This document shows positions 24,587-36,390 of a stretch of 64,000 nt of DNA, in pieces. The notes under the pieces were generated by a model that had not been told where the DNA came from, ran no database searches, and was given only the letters and a program-made list of their open reading frames with translations. Numbering within the stretch: the first letter of the stretch is position 1; the number at the start of each line of letters is the position of its first letter. This stretch comes from Oncomelania hupensis (lineage: Eukaryota; Mollusca; Gastropoda; Littorinimorpha; Pomatiopsidae). The stretch is taken from contig CM072519.1 of NCBI GenBank assembly GCA_036898135.1, positions 36,805,952-36,869,951 on the forward strand, in the 5' to 3' direction. The position numbers were made by a program, and so were the translations under genes.

Positions 24587-26930
24587 TGTGGGTTAGGTGA
24601 ACACAGATGACTTTGAGCATGGCATACAGAGTAGAGAGAATAATGCGTGTGGACGCCTGCTCCTGAGGGAGCACGTCAAGCCCGGCAAGGAAGGTGGCCT
24701 CGAGATCGGCCAGCTGTTCGCTGAGGCCCGGAGTAACCGGAGGACGCCGCAACCCAGGCGACCAGATAGAAGTCACCTCCGGTGCAGCCGCCTGGGAGGC
24801 AGCAGACTCAGTTGAGGGGGGAGGCGGTGGTCTGTTGCGTGTGTGCGTCTGCTCGCCTAGGGAGGAGGACCCTCGGGGAGGACGAGGTGGGCCTCTCCCC
24901 GGGGCTGAGACTGTTGGGCGGGAGGGGGCAGAGGCCCCAGGAATCGGATCAGGCGAAGTGCCCGGTCGGGAGGTAGCCATGTTAGGCGGAGGAGCGGTAG
25001 GAGGATTTCGAGGTGGACGTGTACCACCAAGACCAGGTCTGCCGACCAGATGGACAGCAGCCATCCCATCCTGCCGAGAGGCAGGGGCCTGCCGGCGTGG
25101 ATTGGGATGGGTGGTGCGCGTGGCAACAGGGGCCGCCACAGAGGTAAGGGTTGGGCGCTCAGCCTCTTCGTTGCAGGACCTCGCCTGGGAGATGGCAGCA
25201 GAAAACGATAGATAGTTTGCCCCCCTCAAGCGGTTGGCTCTGCGGTAGACTTCAACCTCGGGGCACCCACCCCACGCAGCGGAGTGGGCCCCGTTGCAGT
25301 TGATGCACATCCGTACGCTTGAGGTACAATCTTTGGTAGGATGGTCTTTGCCGCAGCGCGCACAGCGTTCGTCGCGTCTGCGGCATTGAGATCTGACATG
25401 GCCCAACAGTTGGCATTTGGTACACCGTAGGACGGGGGCGACAAAAGGGTCGACCCGGAAGACAGTCCGGCCCACGGTGACCTCGGTAGGCAAAGTACGC
25501 AAATCAAAGGTGACCTTGATGGCGGCAGAGGGAGAGCCATTGGCCAATGGGAGTCGTGTGACGGAGGAGACAGGGACGTTGTGAGCAGCCAGGTCTCTCC
25601 TGACATCCTCGAGGAACTGTTTATCACCGCTAACTGCGGGCATGCCGCGAATGACGCCAACCGTCGTAGCGGTGGGTATGTAGGTGGTGATGGGTATGTC
25701 GCAGATGGATTTGGACCGAAAGAGTTGTCCCTATTGCTCAGCTGAGGAGCAGGAGATAAGCCAGTCCCCCGAGGGGGTACGGCGAATGTTGAGGACATCG
25801 CCGAAGAGCCCACGCAGGGTGCTGGCCTGTCGGAGGGCACCCAGACCTGAGAATGTGGCCGGGCCGCCCCCTAGGTCTTTAAGGATGACAGGAAAGTCCA
25901 CTGGTGCAACGCCGACCCTGGTGGGCGGTGGGCGGAAGGGTCGTCTCTGGGCCGGAGCGGTAACGCCAGAGCGAGCGGCAGCAGCATAGGACAGATTTGA
26001 TGCTGGAGTTTGGGCAGTCGGACGGCGACCGCTCTTGCCACGAGCAATAGTGATGAACCCATCAGGGGGCGTCGGGAGAAGACCGTGGGTACGGTCATCA
26101 GAATCGTCAGCGGGAGGGGGAAGAAGCCCCGGTCTGTCAGTATTATCATCAGTAGGCGGAATGGGGGAGGTCATGGATGCACTCCCCGCGGAAATCGCGG
26201 TGGAAGAACGGCGCGTACCAGGTGGTGGAGGAGTGTTAGAGATGTGTGGTTGTACATGTGAGTCCGCTTCATTGGAGGGACGCAAGGAGGGCTCCCCGTG
26301 AGAGGGGACGTTACTAGTAAGTGTCCCTGGAATGGTCCCCACCGACCTCACGGCACGAGTGACCTCGGCGGTGGAATCGTCAGGGCTGTGTGGGGTCTCC
26401 GGAAATGTGATGCTGCGCTTGGCGCAAGGCAAGCGAGCAGCCTGGGACATAGGTCTTTTCCTGGAGGGGGAAGAGGATTCATGGCCAGTATTTAGGCTGG
26501 ACGGCTGAAGGACACCCTCCGTGGCATCAAGCCCTCCCAGGGCACCCCTAACGGAGGGAGAGAACACAACGGCACCTTGGCGTCGATGATCGCCAAGGCC
26601 AGACGGAAGACGTGACGCAGCCGCACTCTGCTGCTGGGACAGTTTGGAGGCCTGCCTGGAGGCCTTTCTATTCCGGGAAGCCGTATCGATCCTGGGGGCG
26701 TAAGTCTTGAGAAGTTCATGGATCTTCACACTATATTTTGGCTTTTGACCTCGTCGGGAGGTCGGCACAGCCGCACTAGCAGCTGGGACATCCGAGGGGT
26801 CATCGGGCCAGTCTTCGACTGGATCAGACTCGCGATCAGAGGTACCCTCGGTTTGGGCACCGCGGGGGTCATCAAACCAATCAACATTCTGTTCCGTCTC
26901 GCGATCGGAAGTAATGTCCGAGTCGGACAT
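24570..26930 (-). pseudogene. ORF1 (gag-like nucleic-acid-binding protein) of the I-like LINE
   Basis: One frame of about 786 codons from ATG 26930 to TAG 24570. It is interrupted by a single in-frame TAG at 25733-25731; the sequence on both sides is collinear and in phase. The N-terminal 300 residues are acidic, then Ser/Pro-rich and probably disordered. The segment around the TAG resembles the RRM-like folded part of ORF1 proteins. Three zinc knuckles follow at about 25425-25263: CTKCQLLGHVRSQC, CARCGKDHPTKDC and CINCNGAHSAAWGGC. A Pro-rich tail comes next. The ORF1 stop overlaps the ORF2 start by 17 nt. The role is inferred from the family: packaging element RNA and chaperoning target-primed reverse transcription. 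Confidence 0.87.
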
Positions 26931-27801
26931 AATTTAAAAAAAAAAAACACACACACGAGAACAGAAAGAGAAATTAAAAAGACAATACGAATTTAAAATC
27001 TGTGTTGTTAAAAAATAATATTACCCACCCAAAAACAGGGGGCAAGATAGGGCTGGCAGTATAGTCGCTGGGTGAGATGAAGCTAAGTGAGGAAGGTCAT
27101 CGAGGTCCAGGACCCCGGACTAAACTAAGCCACAGGGTTACCCCACCAGGGAGGTAGCACAAGTCGGCACCCACTAGGGGGGGGAAGCACAGCTGGCTAT
27201 GAAGCCCCACCCTATGGGGTGAGACGTACGGTCTCTAGGTCCCTAACAACTAATGGATAAAATGACAATGAATGAGTGAATAGGCGCTTAGTCCAGGACT
27301 AAACGCTCAGGGGGCGCCGCAGGGTCACACTCCAGGGAGTGACACCAGGCGGTATCCACCAGGGAGGGCAAGCAGCTGCAGGCTATGGCCCCTCACCTGT
27401 GGAGTGAGACGAGTCTCTGGGGTGGGAAGAAAAAGGGAGGGATAAGGGTGCTCACCAAGGCGACAGCAGAAGAGGTGGAGGGAGAAGGTGTGCAGCTAGA
27501 GCACTTGAACCTTTCTTAGGATGTAGTTATGTGGGCAAACAGCAAAGCATATCTTGTAATGGACCGCAAGGCATATCTTGTCCTGTGCAGGATCAGCAAA
27601 GCATATCTTGGTCTCTGTAGGGACAGCAATGCGTGACTTGGGTGGCAGTGAAGAACCACTGGATGAAGTAGAGTCAGTGAGGGCAGTAGTCAAGGCGAAG
27701 ATTGTAGTTGGGCTATGAATAAAACGATGTGGATAAAACGTTGCAAGTAAAAGCAGTTAGGAGAATCAGTCCTCTTCGAACAAACGTCACCAGAAGAATG
27801 C
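26931..27801 (-). promoter_or_regulatory. 5' UTR of the I-like LINE with repeat arrays
   Basis: Two diverged units of about 170 bp lie at about 27110-27250 and 27290-27425; both contain CACCAGGGAG, GAAGC/CAAGC, GCTATG and GAGTGAGACG-type blocks. Closer to the 5' end, four short units of about 34 bp (AGCAAAGCATATCTTG and variants) lie at 27537-27642. Such arrays are typical of internal LINE promoters. No promoter element was proven. Confidence 0.6.
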
Positions 27802-29515
27802 GTCGTAGGGGCACCACAGATGATCGTTTAACCAGCGCATTCCATCTTTCCCTGTCCTCAGCAACCCTCATGGCCTCGCTCAGTGTCAAACCAGTCCATT
27901 CTCGAATGTTGTCCTCCCACCTCTTTTTCGGTCTCCCTCTTCTTCTAACTCCTTGCACCGTGCCTTGTAGTATGGTATTTGCGATGGCTGATGATCTGGT
28001 GACGTGGCCGTACCATCGGAGTTTCCGTTTCTTCACCACTTTGAGCAGGTCATGATGTTGTCCAATGGCCTGTGTGATGGTCTGTCGGACTTCGTCGTTG
28101 GTGATGTGCTGGGTATAGGAAATGTCCAAAAGTCTTCTGTAGCACCTCATCTCCATGCTTTGCCATTCTTCGTTGTAGATCTGCTGTGAGGGTCCATGTT
28201 TTGCAAGCATATATGAAGATAGAGATGACAAGGGAGCACAGCATTCTTACCTTAGAATGTAGACTGATGGTCCTGTCTTTCCAAATGGGCTTCAACCTTG
28301 CCAAGGCAGCAGTTGTTTGTGCGATCCTGGAGAGGACTTCTTGTCGGGACCCATTGTCTGATACAATGGCTCCTAAATATTTGAAGCTATGCACTGTGTT
28401 GAGGGATTGGCCTTGGACTTTGATGTCCGTATTGATGCCATTGGTGTTGTTGGTCATCGTTTTGGTCTTCTCTGCAGTTATTTCCAATCCATATGTTCTG
28501 GAGGTGGTGTCAAGCCTCTGTACTAGCTGTTCAAATTCTTGTTCCTCTCCAGCCAATCCATCAATGTCATCCGCAAAACGAAGGTTGGAGATTGCTCTAC
28601 CCCCTATGCTGACTGTGCCTTCGTGATCTGCAAGGGCATCTGACATGATGCGCTCTAGGGAGATGTTGAAGAGTGTTGGAGAGAATTGACATCCTTGACG
28701 CACAGCAGTTGTTCTGAACCAGTTTCCGATGACGCTGTTTTGGAGGACTGCACTGGTAGCCTTATCATACAGGTTTTAAATGACTTCAGTAATGTTAGGA
28801 TTGATGTTGCACACTCTCATGGTTGCCCACAGAGCTGCATGCCATACCCGTGCTTAAAGTCTACAATCACATGATACAGTATGTTGTTTTTGCGGTAGGT
28901 ATTTCTCGCAGATTATTCTGAGGTTAAAATCTATTCAGTGGTACTTCGCCCTGCCCTGAATCCTGCTTGTTCTTTAGCTATGATTTGTTCAGCTTGGGAT
29001 TTCAACCTGTAAAGTATTATTTTCAGGAGGACCTTGCTGGGATGGCTGATGAGGTTGATGGTGCGGTGATTTTCACACTCCTGAAGGTTTCCCTTTTTGG
29101 GAAGAGTGATGACGAGCGACAAGGTCCATAATGTAGGTCACTCCCCACTCTGCCAGAATTTGTTCCAGGTAATGGTGAGGGCGTCAATCATCGCTTTTCT
29201 TCCTGCTCGAAGCAATTCTGCGGGTATGTTGTCCACTCCCGCTGACTTGTCCTTCTTCAGCCATTTCACTGCTGCCTCAACTTCTTCTCGGAGAACTGGG
29301 AGGATTTATTTTTCTTCTCTTTTCTCGGGACATGCTAGAACTGATGGGTCTCCGTTTGGTGTGTGGTTGTAAAGGTCAGGTATTCTGTCCATCTATCCAA
29401 GACTACTTGTTCATATGTGAGGCATATGCTGCTATTCTTGTTCAGACTGCTCTCTTTTTCCTGGCATTGATCCTCTACCCAGTTCTCCTTTGCTGTGCGC
29501 ATGCCTTTTCAGCAA
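27802..29515 (-). pseudogene. RTE LINE RT fragment, proximal piece of a split copy
   Basis: Minus-strand frames carry, in order, ECENHRTINLISHPSKVLL and FRAGRSTTE (29122-28931), then QGCQFSPTLF and LRFADDIDGLAGEE with an intact FADD (28703-28050). The C-terminus KLRWYGHVTRSSA to WNALVKRSS follows (28231-27820). Frameshifts separate the three. Upstream remnants reach about 29515 with the linker also seen at 57660-57890, so the copy lacks the endonuclease. A 9-bp duplication of its own sequence flanks the I-like element that split it. Its last 33 bp lie at 19521-19553. Confidence 0.9.
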
Positions 29516-32015
29516 AGGAGAAATGGAAAGATACATTGCCTTTCCTGAAAATTTCACAAAAACAAACAAGCGAAAACAAGGGCCTTTGTACTTTCCTTCA
29601 TTATTCTTTTTATTTATAAATACTTACATCTTTGTTTTCAGTTTTTGACTGTCATGGTAGTGTTAAATTATCCATATTTTATATATCGGATGCTCTCTCT
29701 TTAGGTCAAACTAGGAATGTGACGTTGCAGCAAAAAATTGAAAAGTGACTGAGAGTTGCAGTTTTGATGTTAATGTGTGGTCTTAAGATTAAATTTCATA
29801 AAAATAACATTTTAAACAAAATGTCTTTTCTGTTTACAAAGATATGCTTAGTAATAGGGGTGAAGGTGGCATGTGTCGCGTGTGACAGTGGACAAAATAA
29901 ATTTTTTAATAAATTAAAGAAAATCACAGCTAAGCAATTTCCAAACACAGCCCAAGGAAGCATATTACTATTGAAGAAAAAGTATTAATTTAGTTTTAGT
30001 ATAAAGCATTTATCAGTACAAAATGTTGAAATGATAATTTTGTCCTGACCAAACCATGAAGTACATTTATTTTTTCCAGAAAACAATCAAAACAACTTTA
30101 ATAAATACCATCCATAGTTTATTTGCCAGTTTACATCTCAATAAATAAGATATTTTACTATAAATGAATAAGTTCCATTTTAATAAGCATGTATCATCCA
30201 TATATTTATATACTTTGTCTTTATCACAACCGACACGTCACAACCAATGAACACTGAAATCATGAATTTACTTTTAAAAAGATGGTCATGGAAGAAAAAA
30301 GTAATTGCGGCATAAAAAAGTAAACAAAAAAGGACAATGCTTTTAAAGAAAATGTATAAATTTATGTCATTAATAAGACATTATCAGTATAAAAGGTTAA
30401 AGTGAAAATTTTGTCCTGTCGCACGTGACCAAACCATGAAGTATATGGTGTTTTTTTGTGTTTTTTTTTACCAGAAAGCAATCAAAACAACTTAATAAAT
30501 ATCAAACATAATTTATTTGTTAGTTTACATCTTAAAGAAGATATTTTACTATACACGAATAAGTTCTGTTTTAATAAGCATGTACCATCCATATACTTTA
30601 TTTTTTGTCTTTGTCACAACCGACATGTCACATCCAATGAACACTGAAATCATGAATAACTAGTAGAATTTTTAAAAAGTAAATTGAGTAGAATAAAAAA
30701 AAGGTGAATGGCATATTTACTTATTTGCATAGCACAAGAAAGATTTAAATAAACTCTGCAAAACAAAGCAGTCAGAAAAGAAAAAGTACTCTCAAATTAA
30801 TTATTTTACAAAATATTTACACAAAATGGCAGAATTAAGAAGTAAAATATTTACATAGCATATGAAAAAAGTGAAAAGAAATTCTGTACTTTAATTTTTA
30901 TCATAGAATAAATCCGTTTATGTTAAGATAAAAAATATTTTCTTACAATATTGATAGACTTTTTGATTGGTCGTGACATGTGGTCGGTTGTGACAAGGAA
31001 AAAACAAAATCAATAGAGAAACACCAACCTGGTCTTTTCAAAGCATCCATCTTGGAATGAAAACTTTGGATCGGAAATCTCAAGAGACTTTCGCTGTAAC
31101 TATTTCCGCGTGAAAAGGTACTAATCGTCATCATTTTGTTAAATTTTCGGATTGGAAATGATCGTTACAGAAAGACAAAGGAATTACTTACGTTCAATTT
31201 ACGATAAATTTAATATGAAAGAATTATTATTTTCCTACAAAAAAATACCACATAAATTAGTGAGGATAAGTAATGTTTAATCTTTCATTAATTTTTTTCT
31301 TATTTAATCAGCATGGATGTTAGCTATCTAAGAAGAAAGGCAAGCAACGTTGCGACAAACTAGGTCACGACCGATCACGTTATTTTTACAAACCCCATAA
31401 ACATAAATAAAAATGTTTTGCAAAGCTGAAAGACATTTAAAGTTAAAAATTAACATTAATGCAACACATCAAACATAGAAAGTTCATTTGTTTCACTCAA
31501 TTTTATTGAAAACGAGATGGAGTTTTTTCAGGTCACACAGAATGTCACATTCGCGCCAACAAAATTTTGTCAATTTTTAATGGAAAAATAGCAATAAAAA
31601 AACTTCTTTCAACCTTTGTGTGTGTAATGTATGTTGATATATGTTATTATCTAGTTATATTGCTTTTTTATAAATGCAAAGAAAAAGCTTTAATACATAA
31701 CCGAATTTTTTTTTAAATGGTTCAAACACTGCATGCTTCCTTTTGGTCACCTTTTGAGACAGTATCATCTATCATTTTGATGTTATGTTTGACTTTGTGG
31801 ACTGTTTAGTTTGCCACATAAATTATGAATATTGGAAATGCTTCTGGACTCGACGTCCAAATAAAAATATCATCAACAACAAATCATTAAACTATATGTA
31901 CGAAAGTGAGCATCAGCAAATGCGAGTTTCTCTTACCCGTTGGATAAAAAAATATCTCAACCTAAAAAGATGAAAACTCAAAAGTCTCTATTTACAAAGC
32001 CTGAAAGGCATGTTT
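29516..32015. other. AT-rich stretch without recognised genes
   Basis: About 70% A/T with short spurious frames. It contains the tandem duplication listed below and echoes of CACAACCGACACGTCACAACC, in reverse near 30970 and 31360. Confidence 0.45.
30005..30660 (+). repeat. Tandem duplication, unit about 380 bp
   Basis: Two diverged copies, about 30005-30265 and 30373-30657, share the same ordered blocks: TTTTGTCCTG...ACCAAACCATGAAGTA, CAATCAAAACAACTT, ATAAGTTC, TTTAATAAGCATGTA, CACAACCGACA and CCAATGAACACTGAAATCAT. No coding capacity. Confidence 0.85.
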
Positions 32016-32064
32016 TGTGAGCGGCAGATATTAGATTAATTGTGAGCGGCAGATATTAGATTAT
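32016..32064 (+). repeat. 25-bp direct tandem duplication
   Basis: TGTGAGCGGCAGATATTAGA is repeated twice in a row with its TTAAT/TTATA ends. Confidence 0.9.
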
Positions 32065-33500
32065 ACACGCCAGTCCACCCAGCTGTAAATGGGTACCCGA
32101 TTCCATTTGGAACCGGGGAAGGTATTGCAGCGAAGGATGAGATTGCCGCTGTCAGCGCCTCCGAGCCCAGAGGAAAGAGAATTCCCAAACATCTCTCTCC
32201 CCAAAGAATATAAGTTACATGTACAGGGACGCCTTTACCGTTACGTCATTTTACCAAACTGCTGGTTTATTTAATAATGTAGCCGGGCTGGGCTACAAGG
32301 AATTTCTGACCTTGCGATATTTAGGCCTTACTCTGTTCTCTGTTATGTTTAAACTAGCTGTATGCAATAATCTGATTTATACTTTTCAGATCCCTTAAAG
32401 CAGATAATCGTTAGACGCAGCATTAAATTCTTTATTAGAAGGTATACACTTTATTTGTGATGATTTATGTAGAAAGTTTGAATTAGAGCGGGATGTTTAG
32501 AATAGCGCGATGCCTATCACGGTGATAAAGACACCACGATGTTGTATGACCGCTGATACGAGCTGGCCGGTCGTAACGCTCTTCTTGCCTTGTGTAATCG
32601 TAGATTAACACATGATAAGAACAAAATTGTCGATGATGGCGATAGCAAAGATTTTCCACTGTAACACCTTAAGTGTGATATTTTTCGATGCCTTAGTTCA
32701 TTCTCTAATAGTATATACGTAAATTAAATATTAGTTTTATAGGGACATACATCGGAGGAGAAACAGAGGAAAAGTTGTAAGAAGAGGTAGGATGTAAATA
32801 TTGTTGTTGTGTTAGGTGTTTTCTATTTTAGTCCGTCATAGTCGGAACCCAAAATAGTAACCATGTCATATTGTATACCGTTGGAAAGGGGAGACGTTGT
32901 TCTTTCTTTGTCATTATTATTATTATTATTTATAATTGTATTAAATTAAAGAGTTTTTACGAGTTTAGACTCGTGACATTCTTAAAAGCAGCAGCCAACT
33001 CCCTCTTAAATTGCGTATTATTTTTATTTCGTAGCAGATAGGTCCGATATTATTATATAAGTAGAAAGGTCGTATTTCCGCGTTTCCGCCCATATATAAT
33101 TTGTATAGAATTCGTTAGCGTTTCAAGCATTATATGTAAAATTAATATTAGCAACTGAAACAAAGTAGCCAGAGAGGCAAACATTTTGTGACGCGCGCGG
33201 CAGGCGTAAGCAGCACTGTCAGTGCGGCTGGCGGTTCAACATAAAAGCAGAACGCACACACGGCAGAGGGAGGAAGTCCCCTATACGCTATTGTGTCCGG
33301 GGACGGTAATCTACCTACTGACTGACTGACTGACTGGCAGAGGGACAGAGAGCTGGAGCACGCAGAAAGAGAACAAGAGAACGGGAGAACGAGTCAGACA
33401 CACAGAGAGGGCAGAATGTAGCTGTACGAGCATTACCTTTTGCTACGATGCACTTCGAGAATAAAACTTTCAACGGTCATCAACGAACTGGCGTTGGGGA
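32065..33500. other. Stretch without recognised genes
   Basis: Mixed composition. Bases 33180-33430 look promoter- or UTR-like: GC-richer, then (ACTG)n at 33315-33338. No gene was identified. Confidence 0.35.

Positions 33501-33506
<6 letters not shown>

Positions 33507-33585
<79 letters not shown>
33507..33585. repeat. (GA)n microsatellite
   Basis: About 39 uninterrupted GA units. Confidence 0.97.
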
Positions 33586-33587
<2 letters not shown>

Positions 33588-34157
33588 TGTGAAAATTCTT
33601 CACCACTTTATCTTCTTCTCTCCAAAACACCACCACCAACACCACTACAACTAAGAAAAAACTTCTTTGCTACAAAAAGATGAGAAGCTTGTAATTTTTG
33701 AAGTTGTTCTGATGCTATTTGAACTAATAGCATATACATTATTGACATGTCGAAATCAAATTCACGAATGTCGACCGTGAAATTACTGACTAGATTTAAA
33801 TTAATGTAAAATTTACCTGTAAATAAAACTCAGAGAGGTTTGAAAGAACACATTATGTCAAGTTAGACCTTTATTTGTTTGTTAATTAATTAATTAATTA
33901 ATTTATTAATTTATTTATTTACAGGAATATTTGTGTCTAACAGGCTAAGTTTCACATTTCTAAGCAGAGTTTGCTCCTTTAGTGTTCCTCTAAGACAGTA
34001 TATATCATATTTGGCCTTTGTTTTAGATCTGAAAAATAAAAACATAATATTGAAGTATTTTAGTATCCATTTCATGTCAACACAATATGCAAATAGATAA
34101 TGATAAAAACAATAGCAATCTTTTTATTTCAGTAATATTGCCTTTTAAAAAAACTAG
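33586..34157. other. Stretch without recognised genes
   Basis: AT-rich with a short (TTAA)n run at 33882-33904. Nothing was recognised. Confidence 0.4.
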
Positions 34158-34343
34158 GTAGGTAGAAGAAAAGGGAGACCGAAAAAGAGGTGGGAGGACA
34201 ACATTCGAGAATGGACTGGTTTGACACTGAGCGAAGCCATCAGGGCTGCTGAGGACAGAGAAAGATGGAGTATGCTGGTTAAACGATCATCTGTGGTGCC
34301 CCTACGACCTTCGGGTTACGGGACAGGATAGGATAGGATAGGA
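34158..34343 (+). mobile_element. RTE LINE 3' end
   Basis: It holds the last 55 or so codons of the RTE protein on the + strand (RWEDNIREWTGLTLSEAIRA, ending before VPLRPSGYGTG). The (GGATA)n tail and a short poly-A follow. A 5'-truncated copy, nearly identical to 60165-60360. Confidence 0.92.
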
Positions 34344-34682
34344 AAAAAACTAGATCTAATTATCACTGTGTTTTAATAGCACTAGTCATGTCAGAAAGAC
34401 TTAGATCTGGAAGTCTGGCGCCAAACCTCGGGTGTGGCATAGGAACAGTAGAATACCTTCTTTGTTTAGGTAGTTATGTTGGTTCTCCCAAACAATACTT
34501 TGTTCAGCAAATGACATCAAAACGCAGGTATCAAATGTCATACAATTGGTTCTAGAGGGTTAATGAGCATGGTAAAGTTAATTGACTTAAATATTTGCAA
34601 ACGAACGAACGAACATTGAAGTCTACACCCACCATTGGCGATATGGCAGACGGGGATAACCATCCAAGGGAAGTAGGAGGTA
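34344..34682. other. Stretch without recognised genes
   Basis: Unique-looking flank between the RTE tail and the LTR element. Confidence 0.4.
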
Positions 34683-34687
34683 GGGAC

Positions 34688-36223
34688 TGTCACGTGGGGT
34701 TTATGGGCTCTGCACAATGGAATTATGGACCCTCACGTTTATTCGGTGGGAACTGCTAGTAAGTCACCCTATGAATTACTTTAATAAATTTATTTGTTTA
34801 GCTCGTTCTGTGTTAAGGTTGGGGTACAGAAATAGATAGAAAAAAGGTAAGAGAATACTGTCACACTAGCTTTCACACGGCTATGAATCATATGTAGTCC
34901 AGCCTTTTGATAACAGTTAAAATCACACATTTATTTCTTCTACTCTATACAAGGTCCTCTAAGTACTAATCTAACTTAAAAAGTCTCTTTCAATGCTAAT
35001 AGTTCGATCGCTGATAGTCTATGCAGCTGTTCTATCTTCATCGGGCACTCGCTAGTATATCTCATGTAGATTTGGACTACTGTGGTCCGTTTTAGAGTTT
35101 CTGAATAGTTGGACTACTGTGGTCCTGTTCTGATCAGTTTAAGTGCACTTGGGATAACACACTTAACTGGCGGGTGGTGCGGTCGAAGTCCTTCTGTGAG
35201 GTAGCTTCTGGTCCACCTGTGTCGTTGTGTAGTTGGGTTCCCTGGCCACGCTGTGGGGTCTGACAGGGAGTTTTACCGGGTCGCTCGTTCCGACTTGTGC
35301 GGTAGAGGTTCCTCAACCAACTTGTTTCTGTGGAGTGGGGTTCACAGGATAGCTCGGGATAGCTCGGGATAGCTCGCCTGCCCGTCTGTAATATAAGAGA
35401 CGAAATTCTGCACAACCCTGAATAATCGGTTTGTGCAGAGCGTCTCACTGAAAGCCAAGTAGCCCTCAGTGATAGCTCCACATCTCTATACATAAGCGAC
35501 GAACATTCTGCTACTTCCGGGTTCCACTGGAATCTCACTCTAAATTCCTATACATACATAAATATCAAACGTGGCTAACTATACACATACAGAATTAATA
35601 ATATTATAAACATTCAGTGGTACAGCCACTGGTCTGCAAACATACATATAAGTTAAACAACAGTGGTTCCGTACGGGATACAACATGGCGGCGTAACCGG
35701 TCGTGTTTCGCCTCGTGGTCGGCGTTTCCACATGGTCACGCAAATTCGGATTAATAATTCACATTTATGCATAGCAAATTCCACAAACATAATTTCAACA
35801 ATAATATAAATATATCACGATGAAACAGAAGGGTGTTCATTTACCTGTCTGACAAGTTCAGGCCCGTTGTGACTTGATAGAATTCTAAGATTCTAAGTCC
35901 TGCTTCCTGGTCTAAGTGTGTAGAGATTTCTCTGCCAGCTTTCTAGCTGTTCACACTTCGGTGTCTCACTACCAACTGACCCAAGATAAGCTAGGTTTGG
36001 GCCCAGTCAAACTGGCTCGAACCACTTTGCGTAAGCTCCCATTGGTTCCAACGGTCCGATTCAAACTCAAGTGCTGACGTCACTGCGCTGTGTGTGTGGC
36101 TCAGGCTCGCAGTGTGCTGTAATTTAATTGCTACTGTGTAATACACTGTTCTCTCTACTGTTACAAAGGCTACACATGGCTAAATAGTCAACAAGCAGAG
36201 TTTATACTAGCCAATTCGTGACA
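34688..36223 (-). repeat. 3' LTR (left copy) of the Gmr1-like element
   Basis: 1536 bp, TGTCACG...CGTGACA on either strand, so the termini form the inverted pair TGTCACG/CGTGACA. It is identical by eye to the right LTR except at 35983 (A here, C at 42512). It contains a short AGCTCGGGAT tandem array near 35353-35378. Confidence 0.96.
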
Positions 36224-36236
36224 GGCTCCCTCAACT
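36224..36236 (-). promoter_or_regulatory. Polypurine tract candidate
   Basis: Immediately 5' of the 3' LTR on the minus strand lies GTTGAGGGAGCC. It is purine-rich but short and ends in CC, so it is a weak plus-strand primer site. Confidence 0.5.
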
Positions 36237-36390
36237 GAAAAAAGGCGATGACTACTGGATTCGACCTTTTTCTACTACAGTGCCTAGTTTAACGCTGCAC
36301 TATCCTAGGGTCCTATTTACAAACTAAGTAAGTTGCTCTACCTGAGCTGCAATGCTGTGCCAGGTAGCTATGGACACTAGTGACAGGGTA

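Larger units (their letters stand above)
19554..27801 (-). mobile_element. Near full-length I-superfamily LINE (about 8.25 kb) with target duplication
   Basis: Identical 9-bp sequences GTCGTAGGG flank the element at 19545-19553 and 27802-27810. The interrupted target is an RTE 3' end whose two parts join seamlessly when one copy of the duplication is removed. From 5' to 3' on the minus strand the order is: 5' UTR of about 870 bp with internal repeats; ORF1 with three CCHC-type knuckles; ORF2 with AP-like endonuclease, RT and RNase H; a 3' UTR of about 1.3 kb; and a short (TTGAG)n-type terminal repeat. RNase H plus a knuckle-bearing ORF1 places it in the I group (I/Nimb-like). Single in-frame stops and an endonuclease deletion make it inactive. 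Confidence 0.9.

Noticed and set aside
24694..25215. 173-codon + strand frame opposite ORF1
   Set aside because: Shadow of the zinc-knuckle ORF1 on the minus strand, GC-rich and without a domain.
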